A stretch of DNA of 64,000 bases from contig JAAOMT010000227.1 in assembly GCA_016748015.1 (NCBI GenBank), forward strand, positions 285,856 through 349,855, written 5' to 3'. The DNA is from Geosiphon pyriformis (taxonomy: Eukaryota > Glomeromycota > Glomeromycetes > Archaeosporales > Geosiphonaceae). A model generated the notes under the pieces. The model was not told the origin of the DNA, ran no database searches, and saw nothing but the letters and a program-made list of their open reading frames with translations. Below, piece by piece: positions 36,542 through 48,105 of the stretch; the stretch's first letter is position 1, and each line of letters starts with the position of its first letter. The translations under genes were made by a program, and so were the position numbers.

Positions 36542-37201
36542 ATGGTTGATGTGACAAAAGATACCAAAAAAATGGAAATCACTGACAGCATCCATTCACT
36601 AGCACAACAACTTTTTCAATTGATCCAACACCAAGAAATGGAGATTACAATCAATCAACAAACCATTCAATATCAAGATACTAAAAAAACATTACAACAC
36701 AGAAAACAAAAAAAACCAGAAGATACTGTCAACAAAATCATTACAAAAGTAAAACTAGCAATAAAAGAATTAACAAAAGAGTTAATATACCAAAAGTTAA
36801 CTAAAGAAACTTGGAATTGGTGAATACAACAATTTCTAAGAAACTATTGTTATTTCTACTTAGAACAATACGTGAATATCCAGAACTTATATACAGATAA
36901 AACAAAGCAGTTATTTGACACAACAATACTGCAACAACTAGAACATTTTGTGGGGAAAAACAACTTATTCATGCAAGCTCAAGCTATATACCAAATACAC
37001 ACAGCATTTCAAGATCAACCAGAAATCTTACTCAACAAAACAATGGATACAGTTACCAGTAATCAATTGGAAAAAATTACCAATGCTCAATTTAAAGAAT
37101 TACAAACTCAAATAACACAAGTAATTCTCAAAAACAAAATTCAGGAAATATTTCAAAAGGGGGAATTAAAAGAGTTGGATTTCGATGGAGCTCAATATTA
37201 A
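36542..37201 (+). pseudogene. ORF3 of element C, unidentified protein in the env position
   Basis: Starts with ATG at 36542, 30 bases after integrase, and ends at TAA 37199-37201, just before the polypurine tract. 219 codons with a single internal TGA near the middle (WNW-stop-IQQF). Helical, Gln/Thr/Lys-rich; no signal peptide or membrane segment, so not an envelope protein in form. Motifs shared with D: DSIHSLAQQ, NYCYFYL-x-Q, NIQNLY-x-DKTKQLF, LEHFVGKNN, LDF...AQY. The D copy has exactly the same length, and B and A keep recognisable ends. I know no family for it. Confidence 0.7.
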
Positions 37202-37214
37202 AAGAAGGGAATAA
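37200..37214 (+). promoter_or_regulatory. Polypurine tract of element C
   Basis: AAAAGAAGGGAATAA immediately before the 3' LTR; primer for plus-strand cDNA. Equivalents: D at 51534-51548 and B at 53813-53830. Confidence 0.8.
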
Positions 37215-38058
37215 TGTTATTCATAGAAATATAGGGAATATATATTAGCATAGTTATTAGCCAATCAAAAGTAGACGTAATAAAATGTGGAATTCTAGGA
37301 TTCCTCTCAGGAATTGCAGGATTCCAGGAATTACAGGATTCTCACAAGGAATCACAGAATTCCAGAATTCCAGAATTCCAGAATTCTTCTTAAAAGAATT
37401 GCAGGATTCTTGTTGTGAAGAATTGAGAAATTGAGGAATCTCAATTATGTATATATAGCAGTAAGATTAGAAGCTGAAAAGACAGACTTCTTAGTTTAGA
37501 TTTAATTGAAGCAACACTCCAAAATCACAATTATCTAATAAATAACTATTGTTATCTCAAAACCCATGTCTACTATAAACTATTCATGTTGATAGTAATT
37601 GATACTTAATCATACTGGAACAATAGCTCTTGATTATGGCTATTGAGGAATACTAAAGTTGCAAATTGCCTTGGCTTATTTTTTTATATTTCTTTATTTT
37701 CTTTATTTTCTTTGATTTTGTTATTGTGCACTAACCAATTGATTAAAAGCACTAATTACTGATATCAAGGATTGCCTGGTAAAAGACTCCTGCAAGTGGG
37801 TAAGACACATACAGAAAATATGGATTACTTACCAGAAGATTGCCGGCTATTAAGCCGAGAAAAAAATTAACAGACTTGTGAGTCTAGAAAGCTACGGATA
37901 AAACGACTATTAAATCTCTGTTCATTATACAAAGGACTCATTTGGAAAATCTTTAGATACCAACCACTTAAAGATATTATCAACAACATGAATAGTTTTT
38001 GAGCACCAAGTTATGGGTTTGTTATTTGACCTGAGACCCCAAATAATCAACTGTAATA
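37215..38058 (+). repeat. 3' LTR of element C
   Basis: 844 bp, TGTTAT...GTAATA (both termini carry one transition relative to the 5' LTR). The GAATTCC palindrome cluster is slightly expanded here (tandem GAATTCCA units at about 37365-37390). Confidence 0.95.
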
Positions 38059-38062
38059 ATAG

Positions 38063-39860
38063 TATCAATCAAGATATTAGTCATGGAAGCCACTCAATAC
38101 CAAGCACTCATGGGCAATGACTGGCTGTTTAAAATTAGTGTGACACTTAACTAAAAGCCCAAGAGCTCCAGCTTAGCCAGAACGGACGACACACACATGT
38201 ACCAGCCATGTGTGACCACTTTAAACCCATCACTATGCCATCAGCTCTACTTATTGAATTTGAAAAAAAAAAACCTACCTGGGAAGCTTATTAAGTGTCT
38301 TGGGCCAATGAAGATCACAATGAGCTACCACCAATACTTTCTTGGAATGACAAGAGAAAAAGAAAGGAAAACAAAAAACTTATCTGGAATACCAGCCAAG
38401 CCTGGAAAATGGATAACGATCAAAATGAATCAGCAAACTGGATGTAGGAAAAAACTAACAAGGGAAAAGGAAAGAAGAAACTGCCCTTACCAGCAGCACT
38501 TATAGTCCATATGCTTACATTTCATCACAACCATCCAATTATTGTTGACCAAAATTAGAGTGTGTTAATTGCAGCAAGAAATTGTCATTAATGGGTGCTT
38601 GCTGTGACAACAATGAAGAATATGTCACGGCAACAAAATTCTATTGCTGTTTATGCATCATAGAACATTTTGAATGACTGAAATGACAAAAAAAGTGGGA
38701 CAACCAACTATGTTTTGCATGTAGAACTATCTTGTCTGATGAAAAAATGTGGAATGACATTTCTGGATGAAAAGAGATATGTGATGAAACATGCCAGTAT
38801 ACCATCTTGATAAACAACTGGGTACGCAAAGAAACTCCTATTAACAATGCCTGGAAAAGAGCATTGCGACAACTAGAAGAATATCTTCACAACAAACATG
38901 AACTCTGAAGAATGACATATGTGAAAGCAGAAGACATAACAACCAATAAACTACTAGAAATCAAAAACAATTCTCTATCTTTTCCTGAACCTAAATACAT
39001 CCAAACCTTCGACGTCTTTGGCAACCTTGAAAACAACCCAGAGGAATTTCACAAACATTATCAGTGTTTGGCACTCACTAGGGAAGAACAAGAGCAGTGG
39101 TTAGAGCAGTTGAACACTCAATTATGTTAACATTGCTTAATTCCATGTAACTTTTAGTATTGTAATGAGTGTGATCTTATTTACAATCTACTACCACATA
39201 TGATCTACACAATCTCAAAAGAAGACGAACCAATGAGCAGCTGTACATCAAAATTAGAATCAAATTTCAATCCCAATTCAAACTCCAGCAATAACAACAA
39301 CAAAAACACCAGTTCCAGTTCCACTCAATATGGCAATGAAAATATCAAAAATTTAGACTCCAATTTAAACCCCAAAATATACATTGCACTTCCTGACCTT
39401 ACTAAAAAACAAAAACTGAAATGGTTCAGCAATAACAATAAAGATATTATGCCAAAATGTGCACATAATACTGATGCAAAGTTTGATCTGAGATATCCAG
39501 GAAAGGATACCATAAAATTGGAACCCCATTTATACACCTGCATTGATTTCAAAATAGCACTGGAAATTCTAGCAACTACAATGGTTAACTAACATCTAAA
39601 AGTAGCTTAGCAAAGAAAGAAATCAACATCAAAGGAGGAATAATTGATGCAAGATATGTAAGAAATATTATTGCTATACTACAAAATAACTCTGAAAAGG
39701 CCTATATTATAGAGCTAAATAAAAAGATAGCACAGGCAATATTCCTGCCTCTGGTTAAAATAGCTCAGCTAGTGTCAGTAAGAAACAGGGAAAAATTAGG
39801 GATTACAGCTAGAGGGATACAAAGATTCAGATCAACAGATAGAATAGATGTACTAGTTAA
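38063..39860 (+). pseudogene. Rest of protease, Cys-rich module and dUTPase of element B
   Basis: Resumes the protease after C (IKILVMEATQYQALMGNDWL at about 38076-38130). The Cys-rich module is at about 38555-38800 and the ribbon near 39110-39180, where the first Cys pair is damaged (a TAA near 39128). The dUTPase lies at 39450-39860: motif 1 HNTDAKFDLRYP, motif 3 GGIIDARYVRNI, motif 4 NKKIAQAIF, motif 5 RGIQRFRSTDRI. A stop and frameshift occur near 39590. Same domain order as in C and D. Confidence 0.82.
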
Positions 39861-41672
39861 TATGGCAGAGAAAAAAATTATTGACAAAAAAAAATTATCT
39901 CAACCCATCAATCAATTTCCATTCTACCATATAATCAGTATATGTTGACCATAAAAAGAGAAGTAAAGAATCAAGCTCAGTTGTTTAAAGTAGAAGCCAC
40001 TATTTGCAAATCAGAAAAAATTGGACTCACTAATCTCTACATATTAGCCAAAAGCCCCAAAAATATCAAAATTCTCATTTATAACACAATGGGAAATGTT
40101 GTCAAAATACTAAAGAGAATCATCATTGGATATTTAACCACCAAAGTTGAGGATCAACCACCAAATCACATTACAGATTTTCCACAGCTTTGCAGATATG
40201 TAGATATTATATTACAGACCATATATGGATGAAGTAAATGTTATCTGCTCCAACCAGAACAATTGGAACAGATAAACATGGGGAATCTAGATCCACTCCA
40301 ACAAATGCAACTAAAGATGTTACTCAGCAATTTCAATGACATCTTTGCAAGCAAAAATGAATTTGGCTGCACTAACATCATCCAGCATTAGATCAAAACT
40401 GGAGATGCAATGCCAATTAAACAAAAAACATACAGAGTACTACCAGCCAGCCATAAGATCATTTGTCAAAAAATTAATTGAATGCTTGACAACGGACTAA
40501 TTCAGCCATCAATGAGTCCATAGTTGTCACCAGTAGTACTAGTTTGAAAGAAAAATGGGAAAATTTGCTTTTGTGTAGATTACCAGAAACTAAATGGAGT
40601 AACTAAAGGAGATAGTTATCCAACTCCCAAGATTCAAGAACTATTCAATGCTTTTGGAGGAAATAAATAGTTCTCAACATTAAATCTAAATAGCAGTTAC
40701 TGGCAAGTAGCCATGAAGCCAGAAGATAAAAAGAAAACAGCTTTTACTACATGAGAAGAGAATTTCAAATTCAAAGTAATGCTATTTGGCTTAATGAATG
40801 CTCCAGCAACATTTCAATAACTTATAAAAATTGTCTATACTGGACTGCTATGGAAATCAGTAGTTGTATACTTGGATGACACCAATGTGTTCTCAAAAAC
40901 ATTCAATGATTATCTGCATCATTTCTAACAAGTATTTGAAAGACTCAAAAGAGCCAGATTAAAACTAAACACAATCAAGTGTTTTTTTGAAAAAACTGAA
41001 CTCAAGTTTTTGGGACATATTGTAAGCAAAAATAGTATAAAAACAGATCCAAACAAGATTGAAATAGTTAAGAACTTTCTAGTACCAACCAACTTAACAG
41101 AACTGAGAACATTTTTGGGATTTGCAGGCTATTATCATTGTTTTATCAAGGACTTTTCTAAACTAGTGCAGCCACTTCATTATCTACAAACAAAAAATGT
41201 GAAGTATGAATGGACTGAAGCTTAACAAAAAGTGTTCAACACATTAAGAAAAAAGCTTATCTAAGCTCTAGTATTGATGTATTCAGATCACAGCAAACCA
41301 TTTATCATTATTACTGATGCATCTAGCCAAGCATTGGAAGCAGTACAATCACAAAAAAGACCAGATAGAAGAGAACATCCAATAGCATATGCCAGCCAAA
41401 GCTTAAGTCCAGCCAAAAAGAACTATAGAACTCCAGCATTAGAGCACTTAGCTATCTATTGGGCTGTTATCAAGTAAAAAGAATACTTGAGTCAAAAGTT
41501 TGATGTGTACACCAATCACAAAAGATTGACTTCAATCCAAAAGCAGGAATTTGGAGATGACTGCCATACCAGATGGAAAATAAAACTTTCACTATTTAAT
41601 TATACAGTACATTACAAAAAAAGAAAAGAAAACAGAAATGCTGATGGATTGTTACGAATGAGACAAATCTAA
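39861..41672 (+). pseudogene. Linker, reverse transcriptase and RNase H of element B
   Basis: Linker at 39942-40232 (GLTNLYILAKSPKNIKI). RT motifs FCVDYQKLN, GDSYPTPKIQELFNAF and the catalytic box VVYLDDTNVFSK (about 40863-40895), intact. RNase H has TDASSQALEA (first Asp kept, unlike C and D), YTNHKRLT and NADGLLRMRQI. Stops at 40479 (TGA) and 40926 (TAA) match those in C and D. RT and integrase share one frame here. Confidence 0.88.
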
Positions 41673-41702
41673 AAACATTTCAACCTAAAAATATAACAAA
41701 AG

Positions 41703-42333
41703 ATGAATATACAAAAATACCAACAACTTTAGCATTATATAAATACCCAATTGTTCAAGGAGAAATTATCTCAAAAAGAACAAAGAAACATAAAACAACA
41801 ATTAAAATATTTTATCAATTATCAAAATATACTTTACTGGAAGAATAGAAAAAACCCAGATCAACCAATCAGAGTAATTACAGAACCAGAGAAAGAGACA
41901 ATATTATTTAACATGCATTCAAATCCAACAGCAAAACATTTTCATAAAGAAGCAATCATGGAAAGAACCAAAAAAAAATACTATTGGCTATCAATATATC
42001 CAGACATCATCCAATATGTTCAAAATTGTGATGCTTGTTAAAGAAGAGGAGGAACAAAACCCAGTAAACCATTGAGGCCAATCAAAGTGGAACAACCATT
42101 TGACCATATCGGAATTAATTTAGTCAGACCATTAACAATTACCAGCAAAGGCAACAGATATATTGCAGTAGTCATGGATTATCTCACAAAATGGCCAGAA
42201 GCAAAAGCCATTCAAAAAGCAGATGCAGAATCCATTGCCAAATTTGTCCATCAAGATTTAATCTGTCGACATGGATGTTCAAAAAAACTACTATTAGATC
42301 AAGGAACTCATTTTGTGAATAGAATATTGACAA
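41703..42333 (+). pseudogene. Integrase of element B, first part
   Basis: HHCC finger (HSNPTAKHFHKEA, CDAC) and the start of the DDE core: GINLVRPL (first Asp changed to Asn), DYLTKWPEAKAI, LDQGTHFVNRIL. Cut at 42333 by element D and continued at 52384. Confidence 0.88.
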
Positions 42334-43181
42334 TGTTACTCATAGAATATAGGAAATATAGTATTATTAGTCAGTAGATATTAGCCAATTAGAGGTAGAC
42401 GTAGTAAATGTGAAATTCCAGAATTCCTCTCAAAGGAATTGCAGGATTCCAGGAATTTCAGGATTCCCCGACGAGGAATTGTAGAATTCCAGAAATTCCA
42501 GGATTTCTGTCACAAAGAATTAAGGAATTGAGGAATCTTAATTATGTATATATAGCAGTAGGATTAGAAGCTGAAAAGACAGACCTCTCAGTTTAGATTT
42601 AATCTACACAACATTCCAGTTCCCAATCATCAAATAAATAATTATTCCATATCTCAACCCACTCTCTACTATCAACACTTTATGTTAATAGTAATTGATA
42701 CTTAACCACGCTGGAACAATAGCTCTTGATCATGGCTATTGACAAGATACTAACGTACCAAATTGCCTTGGCTTATTTTCTCTATTTTTTTTATTTTATT
42801 TTTTTAATTTTATTTTCTTTCTTTTTGATTTTGTTGTTGTATACTAATTGATTAAAAGATTAAGCACTGAGTTATTGATGTCAAGGATAGCCTGGTAAAA
42901 GACCCAGAAATAAGGGTAGGATTTTATATATTATTGGATAACTTACCAGAAAGGCATGACTGCCAGACTAAATCTGGCCACCATGCTGAAAAAAAAATTG
43001 GAAAAACTCTTGGAATGATATCTCTACTATCGACACTATTGAATTTCTGTCCATTATACAAAGGACTCCATCAAAACCTTCAGATACAACACTTGCAGAA
43101 CCTCATCCATGGAAGTAGCTTTTGAGCACCAAGTTACGGGTTTGTTATTTAATTCAACAGCAGAAATAATCACCTGTAACA
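42334..43181 (+). repeat. 5' LTR of element D
   Basis: 848 bp, TGTTAC...GTAACA, GAATTCC-type U3 repeats (about 42415-42520), TATATATA at 42547-42554. Confidence 0.95.
42547..42554 (+). promoter_or_regulatory. TATA box of the D 5' LTR
   Basis: TATATATA within the block conserved in all LTRs. Confidence 0.7.
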
Positions 43182-43183
43182 TT

Positions 43184-43229
43184 TGGTACTTCCTGTAAGG
43201 TATAATTTTACAGAGAACCAGCACCAACA
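43184..43229 (+). promoter_or_regulatory. Primer-binding site and hairpin of element D
   Basis: TGGTACTTCCTGTAAGGT two bases after the LTR, followed by ATTTTACAG...CAGCACCA. The arm still pairs in part although both arms carry transitions. Confidence 0.6.
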
Positions 43230-45340
43230 ACACCAAACCAAAAGTGGCAGAATCAGAAATAATAGGGACAAACCATCTAGGATTCGCAAAATTCTTATTT
43301 CAATAGTACAGCCAGCAACTAGGCTTAACCAACAACCATTACCCAGCAGAATTAGCTTTCAACTTCTATGTCAATAAAAGAATTACAGATTTTCTAGGAA
43401 GACCAGTTGACATTAAATTAGCAAGAGAAAATTTCTATTCAGAACTAATCCAACACACCAACTTACTCAGAAATCACAGCTTTGCACCCATTATAAGAGA
43501 AATTAACCAAGAAATTGAAAGATATACACAAAGAACATTCCCTATTACTTACCAGGACAAAGGCAAAGGAAAACTACAGACACCAGCAGTAACACCCAAA
43601 GAAATACAAATTCCTAACTGAAAAAAACAAAGAATTGAATCTCCGATATACCCATCATACCATCACATGCCTGGAAGTACCATCAACATTACATCAGCAG
43701 ACGTGTCCACCAGTACAAAGACACTGCTAGCAAGAATCACATTTCAGAGTAAACAAAAGAAAAACAAACTATTAGGGGCATATAGTGATTATTTTGAAGG
43801 ATTTAAATCGAGATTGCCAACACCATTAGGATTCTGATCACTGCTTCATCAGCCAGATTTCAGAACCATCAGTCCCTGAGAAATTACTGAATCAGAAGAA
43901 GAAGAAGACAAGAATCAGGAATTCAATTACCAAAACCCAATCCTAGAAGACTGAAACATTCAAACTCAGCAACATTTAGAAAATTTGGAAATTGAAATGC
44001 CAAATATTCGAACCCCACCAAATCAAAGAAATCAAAACCCCGAGTTAATTCATCAGCAAAATCTACCTCCAGTTATTATCATTGATCAACCACCAATCGA
44101 GCCAATTGGTAAGCCAATTCAACCACCTCCAGTATTACCCCAACAACTGTTATCTCTTCAACAACCACTTCAACAGCCATCACAACCACCCAACTTAGAT
44201 CCAATGGCCTATGCACTAATCACAAAACTTGACAACTTTATCAGTAAAGAGGACGACACTCAAGTATGGCTGAATAATGTAGAAAAAGCCATCGCAGCCA
44301 ACGGATGGAATGATGCCCAGGCAATGCAAGCCATTTCCTACTTTTTCAAGGATACCACCAATTCATGATACCAGAGCTTGATTAATAAACCACAAGATTT
44401 TGATGCCTTCAAAGTGGAATTTCTAAGATACTTCAGCAACAATAACAGCATTAATTGCCTAGTCAACACATTCACCACCATAAAACAAGGAAAAACTGAA
44501 GCAGTCACCACTTACCTGGGACACTTCTATTGAAATCTGCACCAAATCCAAGCAATTGATGCCAACTACTTTACAGCATTACAGATCCTCAACCAGTTTA
44601 TCCGTGGCCTGTGCAGCAGCATCCTGCAATATATATGTCTGTTGCATCCAGGCACACTTCAAGACACAGTCACACACGTCAGAGATTTTGAATCCACTGA
44701 GTCAGAGGCTAACCACACTCAAGCCATTAATCTAGTAATGAACAGATCATCTGAATTGGATTCCAAATTGGAGAAGTTCAGTAAATCAATTAATAAGAGA
44801 TTGGAAGGATACTTAGCTGACAATCACGCCATTTATCAGCCTCCACAATGACACAATAATCAAAGAAACTCTAATTGTGCCTAAAATCAACCATGTCTAT
44901 CTTCATCGACCAATCAACAGTGGCAACAGGAAACGCGTATCTGCCACTATTGTGGTAAACAAGGACATATTCAAATTGACTGTTGTCAGTGTTTAAATAA
45001 CCAATGATCAGGAAATCAATATCGAAACCCCAATTGTCAGTTCCAAACTATGAATCAGTACCCAAATCAAAACCAATCCGCTTACCTACCAGTGATGCAG
45101 TCATCAGTCTATCAATCTCCGGTGTATCAAGCTCCAATCTGTCAACTGCAGCCACAAGTAATTTATCAACAACCGCAACCACAAATAATCTATCAGCCCC
45201 AACAAATCCAAACACCACCCCAAAGCTTACCACCCAACGAAACCCAAAGACCAAAAACGACTTAACAGAGCTGGAAATTGGCAATGGTAGTCCATTAACT
45301 GATCCTCAGTTCTTCACAGCAACCATCTGAATTATGCCAG
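43215..45340 (+). pseudogene. gag of element D
   Basis: N-terminal region NHLGFAKFLFQ (stop) YSQQLG, then a Q/P-rich segment (44000-44190) and the capsid domain, open from 43985 to 44368 (TQVWLNNVEKAIAANGW, AMQAISYFFKDTTNSW with W changed to stop). It continues through FLRYFSNNNSIN, TYLGHFY, FIRGLCSSIL and THVRDFES. CCHC knuckle CHYCGKQGHIQIDC (about 44941-44982) is complete: C-x2-C-x4-H-x4-C. The tail has repeated VYQ/IYQ-P units. Begins without ATG, at the shared GTG-GCA-GAA. Confidence 0.85.
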
Positions 45341-45359
45341 TAGAATTCGGGTGCTGGTC

Positions 45360-46174
45360 AACCCCAGAACTATTTAAGTCTCCTGGTCACCCCAGAAGAT
45401 GCCTCAACCAATAACCTGGCATTTACCCAAAAACAACCACTCACCAGTAATATCCCACCTGCTACTATTACTGAAGACAAGTCTTTGGCTACTATATTCT
45501 CATTCGAATTCGAGAAAACAACTGCAATGCCATTATTTAGTGGAGCCACTCTTGAAGCCAAACCAATTACCGCGATGTATACTGATGCCAAAGTTGAGGG
45601 GCAATTCATCAAATTGATCTTTGACAGCAGTTCAGCAGGCAGCATTATCACACGACAACTCATGGATCAATTAGGTTACCAAGTTGATCGAACTGCCAGT
45701 GCCAGAATCATCACAGCTGATAGAGTGACCAAAACTCCAATCGGCAAAATCAATGACTTTTTTTTCAAAGTCAATGGCATCGTGACTCTCATTAAAGTTC
45801 TAGTGATAGAAACCACTTAATACCAAGCTTTCATTGATAATGACTGGCTATCCAAATGCAATGTGACATTAGACTGGAACACTCGGGAACTCCAGTTAAC
45901 ATATCAGGGCCAACACATATATGTACCGGCCACATGTGGCCATTTCAAGACTCCTCCAAGAAAGAAACTATTGATCGAACTGGAGGAGGAGAAAGAAAAA
46001 CCTACCTGGAAAGCTTATCAAGTCCACTGGGCTGATGCTGACCACAACAAACTACCACCAATACTCTCGTGGAATAACAACCCTAAGGGAAAGCAAAAAG
46101 AGGAACTAACTTGGGAAACAGATGATTTGACTTGGACCAACAACGAACAGGAAGAACCATCAAGTTGGGAGTAG
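45360..46174 (+). pseudogene. Aspartic protease and acidic tail of element D
   Basis: YTDAKVEGQFIKLIFDSSSA: the active site is Asp-Ser-Ser (45623-45631) where C has DSG, a GGT-to-AGT change. IITRQLMDQLGYQVDR is intact. Second lobe ends DNDWLSKCNVTLDWNTRELQ. The tail (45960-46170) is Glu/Lys/Trp-rich with PTWKAYQVHWADADHNKLPP, conserved in C. Confidence 0.85.
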
Positions 46175-46284
46175 AAAGAAGAAAAGGGAAAAGAGAAAGA
46201 GAGGGAGGAAGAAAACACTTAAGCCAACAACACTTATATTCCATACACCTATGGTCAACAACAATCATTGACCTATCACCAACC

Positions 46285-46915
46285 CAAACTGATATGCATT
46301 GATTGCAGTAAGAAATTGTTGTCAATGGGCACATGCTATGACAACAATGAAGAATATCAGATGACAACCAAGTTCTATTGCTGTGCATGCCATGTTAAAC
46401 ATTTTGGAAGACCAAAATGAGTGGGAAAATGGGATAATACACCATGTATAGCCTGTGGAGAAACTCTCTTTGATGAAGGAATGTGGAACAACATTCTGGA
46501 GAGAGGAGGAACATGCAATGTGTCTTGCCAATACACGATCCTCATCAGCAACTGGATTGAGAAAGGAACACCCATAGAAGCTGTCTGGAGAAGAGCTGTA
46601 CAGTGATTAAACAGTTGTACACACGACAACGATGAATTATGGCAGATGGCAATTGCCAAAATTGAAGGCGTGTTACCAGAAAAATCAGAACAATTAAAAA
46701 CAACCCACCAGAACCCATCGAGCTTGACTGGGATGCAAAGCCAGTTATAAATTTTCTGGAACCAAAAGAGTTCCATGAACACTACCAAAACTTGGCACCC
46801 ACTAGAGAAGAGCAAGAACAATGGCTAGCACAGTTAAATACAAGACTGTGTCACCATTGTTTAATTCCCAGTGACTTTGAATATTGTGATGATTGTGACC
46901 TCATTTACAATCTAC
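46285..46915 (+). pseudogene. Cys-rich double zinc module of element D
   Basis: CIDCSKKLLSMGTC, CCACHVKHFG, CIACGETLFDEGMW and CNVSCQYTI give at least four Cys pairs across about 90 residues, followed by a helical SNWIEKGTPIEAVWRRAVQ. After a 1-base deletion near 46680, the ribbon CHHCLIPSDFEYCDDC follows (about 46852-46899), preceded by EFHEHYQNLAPTREEQEQW. The first four pairs suggest two cross-braced or treble-clef zinc sites. This module is not part of a standard Ty3/gypsy Pol. Confidence 0.7.
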
Positions 46916-48105
46916 CACCACACATGATCTACATGATCCTTGAAGAAGAAGAACCAATCAGCATCTGTGTATTGGAATCAGAATCACTGATCAATCACGA
47001 TCCAGACTCCAATGACGACGATGAAAACACTGGTTCCAGTTCCGTTCAAAATGGCAATAACAACAAAGACGATTCAAACTCAGATTCAAACTCCGATTTA
47101 AACTATGAACAATACATCGCACTACCAGATCTCTCCAAAGAACAAAAGTTGAAATGGTATAGTGACAATGGAGAAGGTATTATGCCAGAACATGCACATG
47201 ATACTGATACAGGGTTTGATTTGAGGTATCCAGGAAAAGAGGCCATCAAATTGGAACCACATTCACACACCTGCATTGATCTGAAAGTAGCACTAAAAAT
47301 TCTGGCAACAACAATGGTTCAATTAGCATCTAAGAGTAGTTTAGTGAAAAGAGAGATTAATATAAGAGGAGAAATAATTGATGTGGGATATATAGGAAAT
47401 ATCATCACTATGTTACAAAATGACTCAGAAAAGGCCTATATAATAGAGCCCAATAAAAAAATAGCACAAGCAATATTTATGCCTCTGGTTAGAGTAGCTC
47501 AGTTAGTATTAGTAGAAAAGAGGGAGAAATTAGGAATAACAGCAAGAGGAATACAGGGATTCGGATCAACAGATAGAATAGATGTACCAGTTAATATGGC
47601 AGAGGAAAAAATTGTTGGCCAAGGAGAAATTATCTCAACCGGTCAAGCTATTTCTATTTCACCATATAACCAGTACATGCTAGCAATAGAAAGGAAGGAA
47701 AAAGACCAAGCACAAATTTTTGAAGCAAAAGCCAGTCTTTGTGAATCAGGAGAAGTTGGACTCATCAATCTCCACATACCAGCCAAAGATTACAGCTACA
47801 TCAAAATTCCCATCTACAACAATACAGAAAATATCATAGAAATACCAGCTGGAACTATTATTAGATACTTAAACACTAAAATGGAGGATCAACTACCAAA
47901 CCCCATTCCAGATTTTCCACAACTTTGTGGATATGTTGATATCACATTACAAACAATATATGGACGAAATCAGTGTTATTTGCTCCAACCAAAACAATTG
48001 GAACAAATGAACATGGGAAACTTAGATCCACTCCAACATATGCAACTCAAGATGTTGCTCAACCAGTTCAATGACATCTTTGCCAGCAAAAATGAGTTTG
48101 GCTGA
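46792..48105 (+). pseudogene. Zinc ribbon, dUTPase and linker of element D (longest open segment)
   Basis: 437 codons without a stop. Residues 1-40 hold the end of the ribbon module, 55-110 an acidic Ser/Asn/Asp spacer, and 131-270 the dUTPase: motif 1 AHDTDTGFDLRYP (47194), motif 2 SKSSLVKR, motif 3 GEIIDVGYIGNI, motif 4 NKKIAQAIF, motif 5 RGIQGFGSTDRI (47545-47580). Residues 280-400 form the beta-rich linker (GLINLHIPAKDYSYIKI, IPAGTIIRYL), and 400-437 the region before RT. The motif 1 Asp residues, the motif 3 Asp and Tyr, and the Phe-Gly-Ser-Thr of motif 5 are kept. dUTPase cleaves dUTP to dUMP and pyrophosphate; in retroviruses it limits uracil in cDNA made in non-dividing cells. Confidence 0.9.

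Larger units (their letters stand above)
27947..38058 (+). mobile_element. Ty3/gypsy-type LTR retrotransposon C (nested in the protease of B)
   Basis: 10,112 bp. LTRs at 27947-28784 and 37215-38058. The target-site duplication is ATGG (27943-27946) against ATAG (38059-38062), one substitution. Removing C restores the protease codons of B (GIMVSIKILVM against GIVTLIKVLVI in D). Gag through RNase H lies in a single frame broken only by stop codons; integrase is one frame off because of a 1-base deletion near 35120. It is the best copy for reading the protease active site, YLDD box and ORF3. Confidence 0.95.

Noticed and set aside
36542-37201. ORF3 as an envelope gene
   Set aside because: No signal peptide, membrane segment or glycosylation-rich ectodomain is visible; only the position fits.
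38197-38505. Plus-strand 102-codon frame as a gene
   Set aside because: Out of frame with the protease tail and Cys-rich module of B, which reads sensibly in another frame.
45004-45330. Ser/Thr-rich frame
   Set aside because: Overlaps the true Q/Y/P-rich gag tail in a different frame; the true frame continues into the protease.
46792-48105. Host dUTPase gene
   Set aside because: The same domain order and flanking zinc ribbon and RT occur in all four element copies, within LTR borders.
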